A stretch of 64,000 nucleotides of DNA, taken from positions 174,354,310 through 174,418,309 of the forward strand of contig CP136064.1 of NCBI GenBank assembly GCA_032622095.1, in the 5' to 3' direction. This stretch comes from Siphonodentalium dalli. Lineage: Eukaryota; Mollusca; Scaphopoda; Gadilida; Siphonodentaliidae. Shown here one piece after another: positions 1 to 12,700 of this stretch. The translations under genes were made by a program, and so were the position numbers. The notes beneath the pieces are model-generated. The model had not been told where the DNA came from, ran no database searches, and saw only the letters and a program-made list of their open reading frames with translations. Every line of letters starts with the position of its first letter. Position 1 is the first letter of the stretch.

Positions 1-489
1 CAAGATAAGAATTTGTTACCACAATTTCATAAGTGTAATGAATATAGATTACTAACCAGAAATCTTGTAATGTTCTAAAAAAAAAACAATAACCACTTTT
101 CTGTCCTTCCTCTTTAATAATTAGAGAATCAAATTAATTATTAGCAACAAAAATAGCTCCTGATTCAAATATATTGATATTATTTCACGTTTCACCCATA
201 TCTGTACAGAAAGTTCAGGGAAGAGATAAAGCACCTTTAAATGGTATCAACGCTTGAGGATGGAAGCGATCCATCATGTGGTTCAGCCAGGCTCTGCTTC
301 ATATGTTAACTTAACACTTAAAAGTCTTGAATTCAACAAATGTTTTTTTCTTCATTTTAATACATCTGTTGTTCTCTGATATTTCAACTAAATTTCAATT
401 TATGGTATATGCACAAATTTAGACTGGCAATATATTAGAACTTTTGTAGCCTAACTACAGTACACGTTTTAGTAGCTATACGGTCTCAC
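1..489. other. No recognisable feature
   Basis: AT-rich sequence with stops in all frames. I see no splice-bounded exon, repeat unit or RNA gene here. Confidence 0.5.
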
Positions 490-570
490 TAATTCACAGT
501 GAACTCAGTATGATACTACATGCTATTAAATATGGAAGCATGTATCCAGTACTGAGTTCATTGTGAATTA
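490..570. repeat. Small foldback (inverted repeat)
   Basis: The left arm (490-524) and right arm (537-570) are nearly perfect reverse complements around a 12-base loop. The arms begin and end with TAATTCAC and GTGAATTA. It is probably a short MITE or a MITE remnant. No target duplication was identified. Confidence 0.6.
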
Positions 571-627
571 CTATATCAATTACCACCTATAATACAATTA
601 TATCAATAATTTACCACATTTAACAAT

Positions 628-888
628 GTGGCACTCATCCACCACAACAGCAGTAACTGCATCTTTAAAGATATCCTTTCCTATCAATTGGAACCAACGG
701 CTGAATTTAGTAATGCCTCAGGATGGGTTATCACAATGTCAAAATCCCCCTTTGCTACATCAGCCAGAGAAACAGATACACGCTTTGGACTGGTGTGGTC
801 CAGGGGTCGACTGAATGAGTATGGAACAATTTGTCATAAACCGTGTAACATGGCATCAACTAATCGATTTGGATGGATATCGAATTGA
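628..888 (+). CDS. Exon-like open segment, possibly SRCR-like (uncertain)
   Basis: An 86-codon open segment whose product I do not recognise with confidence. Near its C-terminal end it reads GRLNEYGTIC followed by CNMAS. This loosely recalls the 'GxWGTVC...DMxxA' core of scavenger-receptor cysteine-rich domains, but the tryptophan is replaced by tyrosine and the spacing is wrong. The segment is AT-poor compared with its surroundings. No convincing splice acceptor or donor bounds it, and no partner exon is visible nearby. It may be a decayed exon, a single-exon fragment of a secreted protein, or a chance open frame. The start codon is only the first methionine of the open stretch. Confidence 0.15.
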   Translation: MALIHHNSSNCIFKDILSYQLEPTAEFSNASGWVITMSKSPFATSARETDTRFGLVWSRGRLNEYGTICHKPCNMASTNRFGWISN

Positions 889-1733
889 GTAATCTATTGT
901 TTTTCACATAACTTTATAATTATCGAAGAAACATGCAAACCACATTACATTGTACACACACAAGACAGTCACATTAGTCCAATAGTAGTTGTACTTAGGT
1001 ATATAACTGTAATTGTCAGGACTATAAAATCAGCCATTACAATCTCTAAAATTAATGTAGTTGTCATTTTAGTACACATTTGTATAATTGTAATCAGTAT
1101 ACCGGGTAGTTATTTCTTTTAAATTTCAATTTAATGAAAATAAGTATGATACAAATCATGCATACGATGAGTTGAGTGCCATGTTAGATTGGTTGTAACA
1201 CATTCTTGCCCTATAGGTAGCTGCATATCTGTCCAATACCAGTACATTTAATTAGTGCATGTTCGCATTACTAGAAATACTATTATCGTGCATCGTTCCC
1301 AGTATATCCCACCAGAGACAGACAATGATGCATACAATTGGCAAACAATGTAAGTTTTAACATATATGGACTATTGCAATGCACTGAACTCAGTAACCTT
1401 ATAGTTTGTACTATACAGAGTAAAAATTTGAGAAAACAGAGAATTCATTAACATATAGCCTATTATAGGTGGACCGGACAGTTTTGGACCGGTCCAGGTA
1501 TATGTACCGGACCGGAATGGGCTGGACCGCATTGGCAGTGAACTGGACCACCCAAGGTGGTCTGGTCCAGTCCGCATCACTAGTCTACATCTACATCTAC
1601 AGTATACCCCATGCCCTCAATGAACTGATGATTATTAGGGGGAGAATGAATAAAAGATAATTACATGGGTAAAAGATTTTTTAAAATTTTTTTATTATTA
1701 TTAAAATCAAGAGCATTTGAATTCTATGTACCA
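889..1733. other. Gene-free stretch with a GGACCGG-rich patch
   Basis: AT-rich and mostly featureless. Bases 1469-1575 repeat GGACCGG/GGTCC motifs several times on both strands. This gives short overlapping open frames on each strand, which I read as composition effects rather than genes. Confidence 0.4.
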
Positions 1734-1982
1734 TTATTTTGGCGCTTGTGGTGGTTTTGTGGAGGTGCCCTGCTTGCTCTTACCGGGTTCATAGAAGTGA
1801 CTGTGGGGTGCATCCTTAAACAATGATGCGTCCTGAATATAGGCAGTGTCGGTTGGGATTTTGTTCCAGAGAGAAATTGTTCGAGGATGAAGGAAGTGCT
1901 GAGGTATTTCGGTCGATTGAAGGGGCGGGGAATTTTGTGGTCTCGTGTGGGTGTTAGTGGAGCAGAGTCACTGATGTTTACA
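1734..1982 (-). pseudogene. LINE reverse-transcriptase C-terminal tail, decayed
   Basis: On the minus strand two adjoining frames give the C-terminal end common to many non-LTR retrotransposon polyproteins. One frame reads a basic stretch (RDHKIPRPFNRPKYLSTSF). After a one-base shift the next reads HPRTISLWNKIPTD, then ASLFKDA, and ends at a stop at 1734-1736. The 'PRTIxLWNxLPxxxxxxxSLxxFK' pattern is the usual signature at the end of the CR1/Jockey-type reverse-transcriptase ORF. Only about 80 codons remain, with at least one frameshift and no upstream catalytic domain. This is a 5'-truncated dead copy, as is typical of LINE insertions. Confidence 0.7.
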
Positions 1983-2651
1983 TGATTATATCTGATTTTA
2001 TGGAACTCGGAGGATAACAGAGCAGAAAGTCCATTGGCACTGTCAGTTGTGGTTGGCGTTGGTGTCTAATAGGCATGCTTTAATATCTAAGTTCAAAGTT
2101 GAAATCTTCGTTATTTGATCTGGGTGGTCCATATTCAGTGGACTGACAATCAATACTGATGATTTCCGTGCATATTTTTTAAATTTTAATAAAATTTGAG
2201 CCATAAAATATGACACACTTCCCATACTCAACATGGCAGATTGACGATTACCTCATTTCCTTTAAAAATATACTCTTGTGCATCAAGTTGCCCCTTCTTT
2301 AAATCGTATTTAAAATTAATCTGCTCCTTGGCAAGAATGCATCATGTTTTAAAATCCATAATTAATAAATCGTGTTTTCAAACATGTGCCTTTGTTTACT
2401 TCCGGGGAAAGGTCAGCGCAGGATTTTTTCAGCGGACTATTTTGCGATACAATATTGAACAAATTCCGAATAATTTGATCTCACCCGGCAAATATCCAAT
2501 TGCAGATGAACATTATTTTTTGTCAGAATAGTGTATAATGAATTGTGACAAACACAAGTCTCAAACAAAAAAATGTGATGATTCCTCTCATAATTTACGT
2601 GGTGCCAGCGGTAAATCATAGCATGAGCGTAGATGGCGCTGTGTACAGCTT
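1983..2651. other. No recognisable feature
   Basis: Short open frames on both strands (for example near 2241-2531 and 2545-2817) show no motif. The last of them runs into the repeat that starts at 2652. Confidence 0.4.
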
Positions 2652-5600
2652 GGGGGCTCCCAATGGGTTATATATTATTTTCAGGCTATCAGATTATTTA
2701 TATTTTCAACAACATATTATTACACCGGTGACTTTAAGATTACAATTTCAGCCTGTCCTGACTATCGATACGATTGAGTCATATTTTCAAAAACATATTA
2801 TACACCGGTGGTGTTAACTTTACAATTTCAGCATCTATGTGATTCTATCGGTACGATTTGAGTAAGGTACAAAAAAAAACAATCTTCGCCCACTCGACCA
2901 CAGAATTAGAGACTACCGCTGAATATGAAAAACAGCAACACTAGAAACACCACATGGTGGCGTAATGAGATCTGTCCTGTCTATAATGTGGAATACCAAA
3001 TGAAAGAACAAAAATAATGAAATTTAAATCAGTGCAAAAACAAGATATACTGTCGTCCGGTGCATACATTGAACAGATGCCATTGAATGTCCTTATAGTG
3101 GTGAACATCCATACCAAATATCATTGAGAACCGAGCATTATTGTTCAAGTTATGTCCTGAAAAGACATCAGACAGACCAAAAAGCCAACATTTCCAGATA
3201 AACAAAGATGAATAACTCTAGAATGAATAATCTGAACAAAACGATGGAATATTCTACTGAGTATACTCATAGTAGGGAACATCAATACCAAATTTCATTC
3301 AGAACCGAGCACTATGGCATGAACAGACATTGGGCGGATGTACGTACGAACGTCCGGCAGACAGATGCAAAACAATATACCTTTTTTAAAAAGGGGCTAT
3401 AACAATAACCAGACATTTGATTCGCTGCGTTATCTTGGATGTGGCCATCTTCTGTATGCTTCCGAGTATCTGAAATATTGTACCCTCTCCAATCTGGAAG
3501 ACAAAACAGAATGACAAAAATAATGAGATCTGTCCTGCCTAATGTGGAATACAAAATGAAAGAACAAAAATAATGAAATTTAAATCAGTGCAAAAACAAG
3601 ATATACTGTCGTCCAGTGCATACATTGAACAGATGCCATTGAATGTCCTTATAGTGGTGAACAACCATACCAAATTTCATTGAGATCAGAGCACTACGGT
3701 TCAAGTTATAACATTGAACAGACATTGGGCGGATGTACGAACGCATGTCCAGACAGACACGTGCAAAACAATATACCCTTTTTTAATAAGGGGCTATAAT
3801 AATAACCAGACATTTGATTCGCTGCGTTATCTTGGATGTGGCCATCTTCTATATGCTTCCGAGTATCTGAAATCTTCTACCCTCTCCAATCTGGAAGACA
3901 AAACAGAATGACAAAAATAATGAGATCTGTCCTGTCTATAATGTGGAATACCAAATGAAAGAACAAAATAATGAAATTTAAATCAGTGCAAAAACAAGAT
4001 ATACTGTCGTCCGGTGCATACATTGAGCAGATGCCATTGAATGTCCTTATAGTGGTGAACATCCATACCAAATATCATTGAGAACCGAGCATTATTGTTC
4101 AAGTTATGTCCTGAAAAGACATCAGACAGACCAAAAAGCCAACATTTCCAGATAAACAAAGATGAATAACTCTAGAATGAATAATCTGAACAAAACGATG
4201 GAATATTCTACTGAGTATACTCATAGTAGGGAACATCCATACCAAATTTCATTCAGAACCGAGCACTATGGCATGAACAGACATTGGGCGGATGTATGTA
4301 CGAACGTCCGGACAGACAGATGCAAAACAATATACCTTTTTTAAAAAGGGGCTATAACAATAACCAGACATTTAATTCGCTGCGTTATCTTGGATGTGGC
4401 CATCTTCTGTATGCTTCCGAGTATCTGAAATATTGTACCCTCTCCAATCTGGAAGACAAAACAAAATGACAAAAATAATGAGATCTAGCTGTCCTGCCTA
4501 ATGTGGAATACAAAATGAAAGAACAAAAATAATGAAATTTAAATCAGTGAACAGACATTGTGCAGATGTACGCACGCATATCTGGATAGACAGTTGCAAA
4601 ACAGTATACCCTTTTTTATAAAAGGGGCTATAACGATACCCACTGACATTGCTTCGCTACATTATCTTGGATGTGACCGTCTTCTGTATCGTTCCGAATA
4701 TCTGACATCTTCTATCCTCTCTAATCTGGAACACAAAAGAGAATGACAAAAAAATGAGATATATCCTGTCTAATCTGCTATACAAAATGAAAGAACAAAA
4801 CTAATGAAATTTAAATCAGACCAAAAACAAGATATACTGTCGTCCGGTGCATATATTGAACATATGCCATTGAATGTCTTTATAGTGGTGAACATCCATA
4901 CCAAATTTTAATGAGATTCGAGCATTATTGTTCAAGTTATGTCCTGAACAGACATCAGACAGACCAAAAAGCCAACATTACCAGATAAACAAAGATGAAT
5001 AACACTAGAATGGAAAATCTGAACAAAACGATGGAATATTCTACTGAATATACTCATAGTAGGGAACATCCGTACCAAATGTCATTGAGATACGAGCACT
5101 ATGGCACGAACAGACATTAGGAGGATGTATGTACGAACGTCCGGACAGACAGATGCAAATCAATATACCTTTTTTTAAAAGGGGCTATAATATTAATCAC
5201 AGACATTTGATTCGCTGCGTTATCTTGGATGTGGTCATCTTCTGTATGCTTCCGAGTATCTGAAATCTTGTACTCTCTCCAATCTGGAAGACAAAACAGA
5301 ATGTTAAAAATGATGAGATCTGTCCTGTCTAATGTGGAATACAAAATGAAAGAACAAAAATAATGAAATTTAAATAAGTGCAAAAACAAGATATACTGTC
5401 GTCCGGTGCATACATTGAACATATGCCATTGAATGTCCTTATAGTGTTGAACATGCATACCAAATTTCATTGAGATCCGAGCACTACGGTTCAAGTTATG
5501 ACATGAACGAATATTGGGCGGATGTACGAATGCACGTCTGGACAGACAGGTGCAAAACAATATACCCTTTTTTGAAAAGGGGCTATAATAACCACAGACA

Positions 5601-6110
5601 TTTGGTTCGCTGCGTTATCTTGGATGTGGCCATCTTATGTATACTTCCGAGTATCTGAAATATTCTACCTTCTCCAATCTGGAAGACAAAACAGAATGAC
5701 AAAAATAATGAGATCTGTCCTGTCTAATGTGGAATACAAAATGAAGAACAAAAATAATGAAATTGAAATCAGTGCAAAAACAAGATATACTGTCGCCCGA
5801 TGCATACATCGAACAGATGCCATTGAATGTCCTTATAGTGGTGAACACCCATACCAAATTTCATTGAGATCAGAGCACTACGGTTCAAGTTATAACATTG
5901 AACAGACATTGTGCGGATGTACGAACGCATGTCCGGACAGACACGTGCAAAACAATATACCCTTTTTTAATAAGGGGCTATAATAATAACCAGACATTTG
6001 ATTCGCTGTGTTATCTTGGATGTGGCCATCTTCTATATGCTTCCGAGTATCTGAAATATTCTACCCTCTCCAATCTGGAATACAAAACAGAATGACAAAA
6101 ATAACAAGAA
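2652..6110. repeat. Hairpin-unit tandem array, copy 1 of a large duplication
   Basis: A leader of about 340 bp is followed by seven related units of about 395-580 bp. Each unit contains phrases such as CATACCAAATTTCATTGAGA, a short GTCCGGACAGACAG tract, and a C/T-A/G hairpin (CCCTTTTTT...AAAAGGGGC) followed by TATAA. Hairpins lie near 3377, 3778, 4335, 4610, 5168, 5566 and 5960. Longer units carry an extra segment of about 185 bp. The layout (tandem cores, GACAGACAG tract, terminal hairpin) matches mollusc pearl/Helitron-like elements. Open frames of about 60 codons recur once per unit and are by-products. Copy 2 lies at 9731-13996 in the same orientation. Confidence 0.85.
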
Positions 6111-6399
6111 AACCATAGTCAGAAATGGTAACGCCACCAAGATTATAGTATTACATATAAATAGAAATTATAAAAAAATACATAAAATATTTTAATAACA
6201 ATTGCGTTTAAACAAGTAATCCTTCAAATTATTACTAACAAAGCAAGTAAATGACTGTGGGGCCACTCAACAGATTATAAAGACTTGGACTTAGTATACT
6301 GTAAATACTGGGACTGTATATTTTTAAATTTTAATCTAAAATTTAAATGAAATAATTAAAAGGTAAAATTTAGCAAGTAGTAAAAATTAATTTTCTCAT
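6111..6399. other. No recognisable feature
   Basis: AT-rich unique-looking sequence between the array and the TTAA element. Confidence 0.4.
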
Positions 6400-6403
6400 T
6401 TAA

Positions 6404-6987
6404 AGGGGTACTGTACGCCAAATGTTGCTGTTGGTTTCTATAGTCTCCGAGTCGGAGAATAAGGTAACATTTTTTACATTATTTGAAAGTCTGTTGAGTA
6501 CGAAGTAGTGTTACGGATGACAAATTTACCGGAATGCAAAAATACAAATTGTCGTTGTCGAGTAATTTTTGTACAGTTTTCAACCAAATGAATCAAATAA
6601 AAGTTATATTATAGGCATACTAGTCCCATATAATCATTTTTAGTTATTGTATCATCGCTAGTAGGTGAGTAGCTTGAGTGTTCTCCCCGTATCATCATAA
6701 TATTTTAAGCAATCGTGTGTGCGATCGGTTTAACAGTCCAGTATCCCTCAATTACTTTGTTTGATTAGGGAAATTCGTAATTTAATTGACGCCATTTTAT
6801 GGCTCCAGTCATAAATTCAATTTATATCAAATTATTAACTTTTAAATTATTAAATTTTAAGATAGCCTATTAACCTGAGCGTTTAAAGAATACATCTTCG
6901 ACTCAAATTACTTATGTTTCTATATATTATCGATATTAGATCGTTGTTGTCACCGGAAATTTAATGAAAATGGCGTACAGTACCCCT
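6404..6987. mobile_element. TTAA-flanked MITE, copy 1 (584 bp)
   Basis: The element begins AGGGGTACTGTACGCCA and ends with its reverse complement. It is flanked on both sides by TTAA (6400-6403 and 6988-6991). It has no coding capacity. The relative at 14219-14810 shares the ends and most of the interior, including a phrase near 'ccgagtcggagaataagg'. TTAA target duplication is the habit of piggyBac and Kolobok transposases. The terminal AGGGG does not settle which family mobilised it. Confidence 0.8.
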
Positions 6988-7089
6988 TTAATTTTTTTTT
7001 GGGTTAAATAAAGCAATAATTTAAATGTAAAATTTGGTTTAAAAAAAATTATTGACTGTGGCTCTTCCAATAATTGCGCGACTGACCTG

Positions 7090-7335
7090 GTCAATTGTTC
7101 TTAAGAAGTTGTTTTGAGAATTACTATGGAGGGAAATAGTTATGGCTGTGGCTTCGCAAGTAATTGACTTGGTGACGTGATGTTAACAAATCTGAACTCC
7201 AGTAAACCAAGGACGCTCCATACCAATTATAAGGTAAATAAATAATTCTTTAGAAGGTGTTTTAAGATTTACTATGGATGGAAAGAATTGTGGTGCTGGC
7301 TTCGCAACTATTTGACCCCATTGTAACAAATATAG
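7090..7335 (+). repeat. Dispersed repeat related to 48.2-49.5 kb
   Basis: Two diverged copies of the phrase 'agaattactatggagggaaa' followed by 'ttatgg...ctggcttcgcaactatttgac' occur here. The same phrases recur several times at 48300-49340, where the element has its hairpin end. This copy lacks that end. Confidence 0.6.
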
Positions 7336-7685
7336 ATATTAGTCACTCTGGTCACTCAGGAAATAGATGTATCTATTCTGTATATTAAGTTATTGCCCGG
7401 GTCTTACGTGTCTTGAGATGTCTAAATACGTTTTGATGGACAGATCGCGCAAGCGCAAGGGACCCCCGCCAATCTTCTCTGTTGTGATTCCAATTGTTGG
7501 CTTATTAAATATGCACATATGTTTAGGAAACAGTCGCGCGCGAAGCGCGCTCCCGTATGTCGGTTTTTGGATCCCAGTTAATGAAAATATCATTGAAATA
7601 ATCGGTTTCCCCCCCAATAAACATCCATATATCCAATATACATGTTTTTGGAGCAGAATTAGGAAGACCATATTGGACGCCTTAA
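7336..7685 (+). other. Gene-free stretch
   Basis: A 159-codon open frame (7367-7846) crosses this stretch and runs into the hairpin element that follows. It shows no protein motif, so I do not call it a gene. A CGCGCGCGAAGCGCGC-like palindrome lies near 7534. Confidence 0.4.
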
Positions 7686-7910
7686 TTCTGCTGTGGTTAA
7701 GTGGTCAATTACTTTGGACATTACTGTATGTAGATGGAGTTATCATTAGACCTCACATCCTTATATGGGCTACAGTAATGCCTAAAGTAATTGACCAATT
7801 AACCACAGCAGAAGTATGGGTAATTTTTCAGGATTTAAAATCTTGAAAAATTACCCATAATTCTGCTGTGGTTAAGTGGTCAATTACTTTGGACATTATA
7901 CTGTATGTAG
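7686..7910. repeat. Double-hairpin MITE
   Basis: Arm 7686-7728 (starts TTCTGCTGTGGTTAAGTGG) is inverted at 7771-7813 and repeated directly at 7861-7904. Between the second and third arms lies another hairpin (about 7816-7858) built on GGGTAATTTTTC / GAAAAATTACCC. The same junction 'gaaaaattacccataattctgctgtggttaag' in shortened form recurs at 61862-61895, showing this is a dispersed family. Confidence 0.75.
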
Positions 7911-8106
7911 ATGGAGTTAAACCTCACATCAGTTGGACCTTGACTTGGGACCTTTGGTTTTTAACGCAACAAATGCGAGTACACCTTATACACAAATTTC
8001 TGATGTAGCCAGAGTTTTTCTTGGATAATATGAGTTTGAAGCCTGCTTACATTTCAAAATGTTGTCAGTTTTGTATTGTCTGCACCAGAACTCGGCGCGT
8101 TGAAGC
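7911..8106. other. No recognisable feature
   Basis: No motif or repeat seen. Confidence 0.3.
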
Positions 8107-8985
8107 AAAAGTTATAGGAGATAAAATGTGTATGTAACGAGACTATAATACAAATGAAAAAAATAAATTGAGGGAGGGGTGGGCATTACAGGGAACTAAG
8201 GGTTGAACCGATATAAATTTGTAGAGCGATAACGACCAATGTTGACATATTATGCATCTCCACTCTACTGTTGCAACAAGGTTAAAAAATAGGGGGGTGT
8301 CAGAATCTTAGTCATCTCTATATAGTGCCAGAATAGTCATTTATGGACTTCTATACTCTATAGTGGTACAATACAAATTAGAATCAAATGATAAAAATAT
8401 GTATGTAACACAACTATACCGATGAAAATAAAAAAAATAATTTAGGCCGGGATAAGATGTTGGGTTGGTTATATGGACTCGGAGAAAAAGGGGTTCGTAC
8501 CGATGAACTGACATAAATTAGTGGAGTGATGTTGCCATGTAATGCGTCGCGACTGTACTAAAGCAGCAATGATATAAAACTGGGGGGGGGGGGGAGGGGT
8601 CAGAAATTATCTCTATCTCTATAGATGGCACCAGAATTATATAGAAAGGAATAGCAATTGATATACGTATACGGTATACTATAGTAATACCATAGACATA
8701 TAAGTACAAGTATCACGCAATAAAATATTTCGTAACGTGACTATAGCGATGAAAAAAATAAATAAATTGGACCGGGATTAGAGGTTGGGTTGGTTATATG
8801 TAGATAATTGGATATGGAATTCATACCGATGAAATGATACAAATTAGTGGAGCGATAAAGACCAATGTTGACACTTAGTCAGGCTACGCGGGGGAAATAG
8901 GGGTTGATACGATAGACCGAAATAAATTTGTCGAGTGATAATGACCAATGTTGACGTATAAAGTAACGCGACTGTACTGTCGAAC
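8107..8985. repeat. Diverged tandem repeat, about 300-bp unit, 3 copies
   Basis: Each unit carries 'gtatgtaac...actata', a 'gatgaaaaaaataaa' tract, 'gggttggttatatg' and 'taaattagtggagtgat' in the same order. Starts lie near 8125, 8400 and 8720. Runs of G (near 8582) mark the unit ends. There is no coding sense. Confidence 0.6.
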
Positions 8986-9049
8986 AATTATCAGGTAGAA
9001 CCAGTCAAATATGGACTCTGGTGCCCAATATGGAACAGCTCAGAAAACA

Positions 9050-9425
9050 TTTGAAGGGCCCTAAAATTTATTTAACATGGGATCTGCCATACAAATCGAT
9101 TTATGTTGATAAATCTCTTATTTTTCAAAATTTTAAGCTGAGACTTGGTGTGTCTGCGTGGGATACTTATATATTCCTAAAATGATAGGGTACAGCACAT
9201 AATTATGTTTTAGGTGGAAGAAATCTTTTTTTTTTCGATGATAAAATTTAACATGGGATTTGCAATTAAAATCGATTTATGTCGATAAAACTGTCATTTT
9301 TCAAAATTTTGAGTTGAGAATTCGTGTGTCTGTGTGTAATACTTATATATTCTTAAAATGACAGAGTTCAGCGCGTAATTATGTTTTAGATGGAAGAAAT
9401 TGAATTTGTTTTCGATAACAAATTT
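9050..9425. repeat. Dispersed dimeric repeat, about 185-bp monomer
   Basis: Two tandem monomers each contain 'aatcgatttatgt(c/t)gataaa', 'tttttcaaaattttaag' and 'taattatgttttagatggaa'. The same dimer recurs at 40250-40612 in the same orientation. Confidence 0.75.
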
Positions 9426-9730
9426 ACAGCATGTACGGCCGTACTACGGGTTTATCGAGTACGCTATTTTATAAACAAACTTTTGTCAATAGCCGTTTTG
9501 GTCAAACTAAACCTTTTTCGACCGGGACAGCAGATCCGAATAGTAGCTAAGATGTATTTAGATAGAATTATCAAAAGAATTTGACCGATTAGGGTGCATT
9601 TTAAAAGAATCGAGTGGAGAAATATTGCTGACATTTTCATAAAACACGCCGATAATTCCAAAAGATAAAAGATGGCGGTTATCACAATAGAACAGGCATA
9701 ATATTACCCATAATTCACCTCACTATACCA
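9426..9730. other. No recognisable feature
   Basis: Short open frames on both strands without motifs. Bases 9703-9715 (ATTACCCATAATTC) resemble the arm of the 7.7-kb hairpin family. Confidence 0.35.
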
Positions 9731-12700
9731 GGGGGCTCCCAATGGGTTATATATTATTTTCAGGCTATCAGATTATTTATATTTTTAACAACATATTATT
9801 ACACCGGTGACTTTAAGATTACAATTTCAGCCTGTCCTGACTATCGATACGATTGAGTCATATTTTCAAAAACATATTATACACCGGTGGTGTTAACTTT
9901 ACAATTTCAGCATCTACGTGATTCTATCGGTACGATTTGAGTAAGGTACAAAAAAAAACAATCTTCGCCCACTCGACCACAGAATTAGAGACTACCACTG
10001 AATATGAAAAACAGCAACACTAGAAACACCACATGGTGGCGTAATGAGATCTGTCCTGTCTATAATGTGGAATACCAAATGAAAGAACAAAAATAATGAA
10101 ATTTAAATCAGTGCAAAAACAAGATATACTGTCGTCCGGTGCATACATTGAACAGATGCCATTGAATGTCCTTATAGTGGTGAACATCCATACCAAATAT
10201 CATTGAGAACCGAGCATTATTGTTCAAGTTATGTCCTGAAAAGACATCAGACAGACCAAAAAGCCAACATTTCCAGATAAACAAAGATGAATAACTCTAG
10301 AATGAATAATCTGAACAAAACGATGGAATATTCTACTGAGTATACTCATAGTAGGGAACATCCATACCAAATTTCATTCAGAACCGAGCACTATGGCATG
10401 AACAGACATTGGGCGGATGTACGTACGAACGTCCGGACAGACAGATGCAAAACAATATACCTTTTTTAAAAAGGGGCTATAACAATAACCACAGACATTT
10501 GATTCGCTGCGTTATCTTGGATGTGGCCATCTTCTGTATGCTTCCGATTATCTGAAATATTGTACCCTCTCCAATCTGGAAGACAAAACAGAATGACAAA
10601 AATAATGAGATCTGTCCTGCCTAATGTGGAATACAAAATGAAAGAACAAAAATAATGAAATTTAAATCAGTGCAAAAACAAGATATACTGTCGTCCAGTG
10701 CATACATTGAACAGATGCCATTGAATGTCCTTATAGTGGTGAACAACCATACCAAATTTCATTGAGATCAGAGCACTACGGTTCAAGTTATAACATTGAA
10801 CAGACATTGGGCGGATGTACGAACGCATGTCCAGACAGACACGTGCAAAACAATATACCCTTTTTTAATAAGGGGCTATAATAATAACCAGACATTTGAT
10901 TCGCTGCGTTATCTTGGATGTGGCCATCTTCTATATGCTTCCGAGTATCTGAAATCTTCTACCCTCTCCAATCTGGAAGACAAAACAGAATGACAAAAAT
11001 AATGAGATCTGTCCTGTCTATAATGTGGAATACCAAATGAAAGAACAAAATAATGAAATTTAAATCAGTGCAAAAACAAGATATACTGTCGTCCGGTGCA
11101 TACATTGAGCAGATGCCATTGAATGTCCTTATAGTGGTGAACATCCATACCAAATATCATTGAGAACCGAGCATTATTGTTCAAGTTATGTCCTGAAAAG
11201 ACATCAGACAGACCAAAAAGCCAACATTTCCAGATAAACGAAGATGAATAACTCTAGAATGAATAATCTGAACAAAACGATGGAATATTCTACTGAGTAT
11301 ACTCATAGTAGGGAACATCCATACCAAATTTCATTCAGAACCGAGCACTATGGCATGAACAGACATTGGGCGGATGTATGTACGAACGTCCGGACAGACA
11401 GATGCAAAACAATATACCTTTTTTAAAAAGGGGCTATAACAATAACCAGACATTTAATTCGCTGCGTTATCTTGGATGTGGCCATCTTCTGTATGCTTCC
11501 GAGTATCTGAAATATTGTACCCTCTCCAATCTGGAAGACAAAACAAAATGACAAAAATAATGAGATCTAGCTGTCCTGCCTAATGAGGAATACAAAATGA
11601 AAGAACAAAAATAATGAAATTTAAATCAGTGAACAGACATTGTGCAGATGTACGCACGCATATCTGGATAGACAGTTGCAAAACAGTATACCCTTTTTTA
11701 TAAAAGGGGCTATAACGATACCCACTGACATTGCTTCGCTACATTATCTTGGATGTGACCGTCTTCTGTATCGTTCCGAAAATCTGACATCTTCTATCCT
11801 CTCTAATCTGGAACACAAAAGAGAATGACAAAAAAATGAGATATATCCTGTCTAATCTGCTATACAAAATGAAAGAACAAAACTAATGAAATTTAAATCA
11901 GACCAAAAACAAGATATACTGTCGTCCGGTGGATATATTGAACATATGCCATTGAATGTCCTTATAGTGGTGAACATCCATACCAAATTTTAATGAGATT
12001 CGAGCATTATTGTTCAAGTTATGTCCTGAACAGACATCAGACAGACCAAAAAATCAACATTTCCAGATAAACAAAGATGAATAACTCTAGAACGGAAAAT
12101 CTGAACAAAACGATGGAATAGTCTACTGAATACACTCATAGATGGGAACATTCGTACCAAATTTCATTGAGATCCGAGCACTGTGACATGAACAGACATT
12201 GTGCGGATGTAAATACGAACGTCCGGACAGACATGTGCAAAACAATATACCTTTTTTAAAAAGGGGCTATAATAATAACCACAGACATTTGATTCGGTGC
12301 GTTATCTTGGATGTGGCCATCTTCTGTATGCTTCCGAGTATCTGAAATCTTCTACCCTCTCCAATCTGGAAGACAGAACAGAATGACAAAATGATGAGAT
12401 CTGTCCTGTCTAATGTGTAATACAAAATGAAAGAAGAAAATAATGAAATTTAAATCAGTGCAAGAACAAGATATACTGTCGTCCGGTACATACATTGAAC
12501 AGATGCCATTGAATGTCCTTATAGTGATGAACATCCATATCAAATATCATTGAGATTGGAGCACTACAGTTCAAGTTATGACATGAACAGACATTGTGCG
12601 GATGTACAAACGCACGGCCGGACAGACAGGTGCAAAACAATATACCCTTTTTAAAAAAGGGGCTATAATAATAACCACAGACATTTGATTCACTGCTTTA

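Noticed and set aside
5117-5560. 147-codon minus-strand ORF
   Set aside because: It lies across array units, and a version recurs at 13234-13596 only because the array is duplicated; no motif.
7367-7846. 159-codon ORF
   Set aside because: Its last half is the double-hairpin MITE and no domain is visible.
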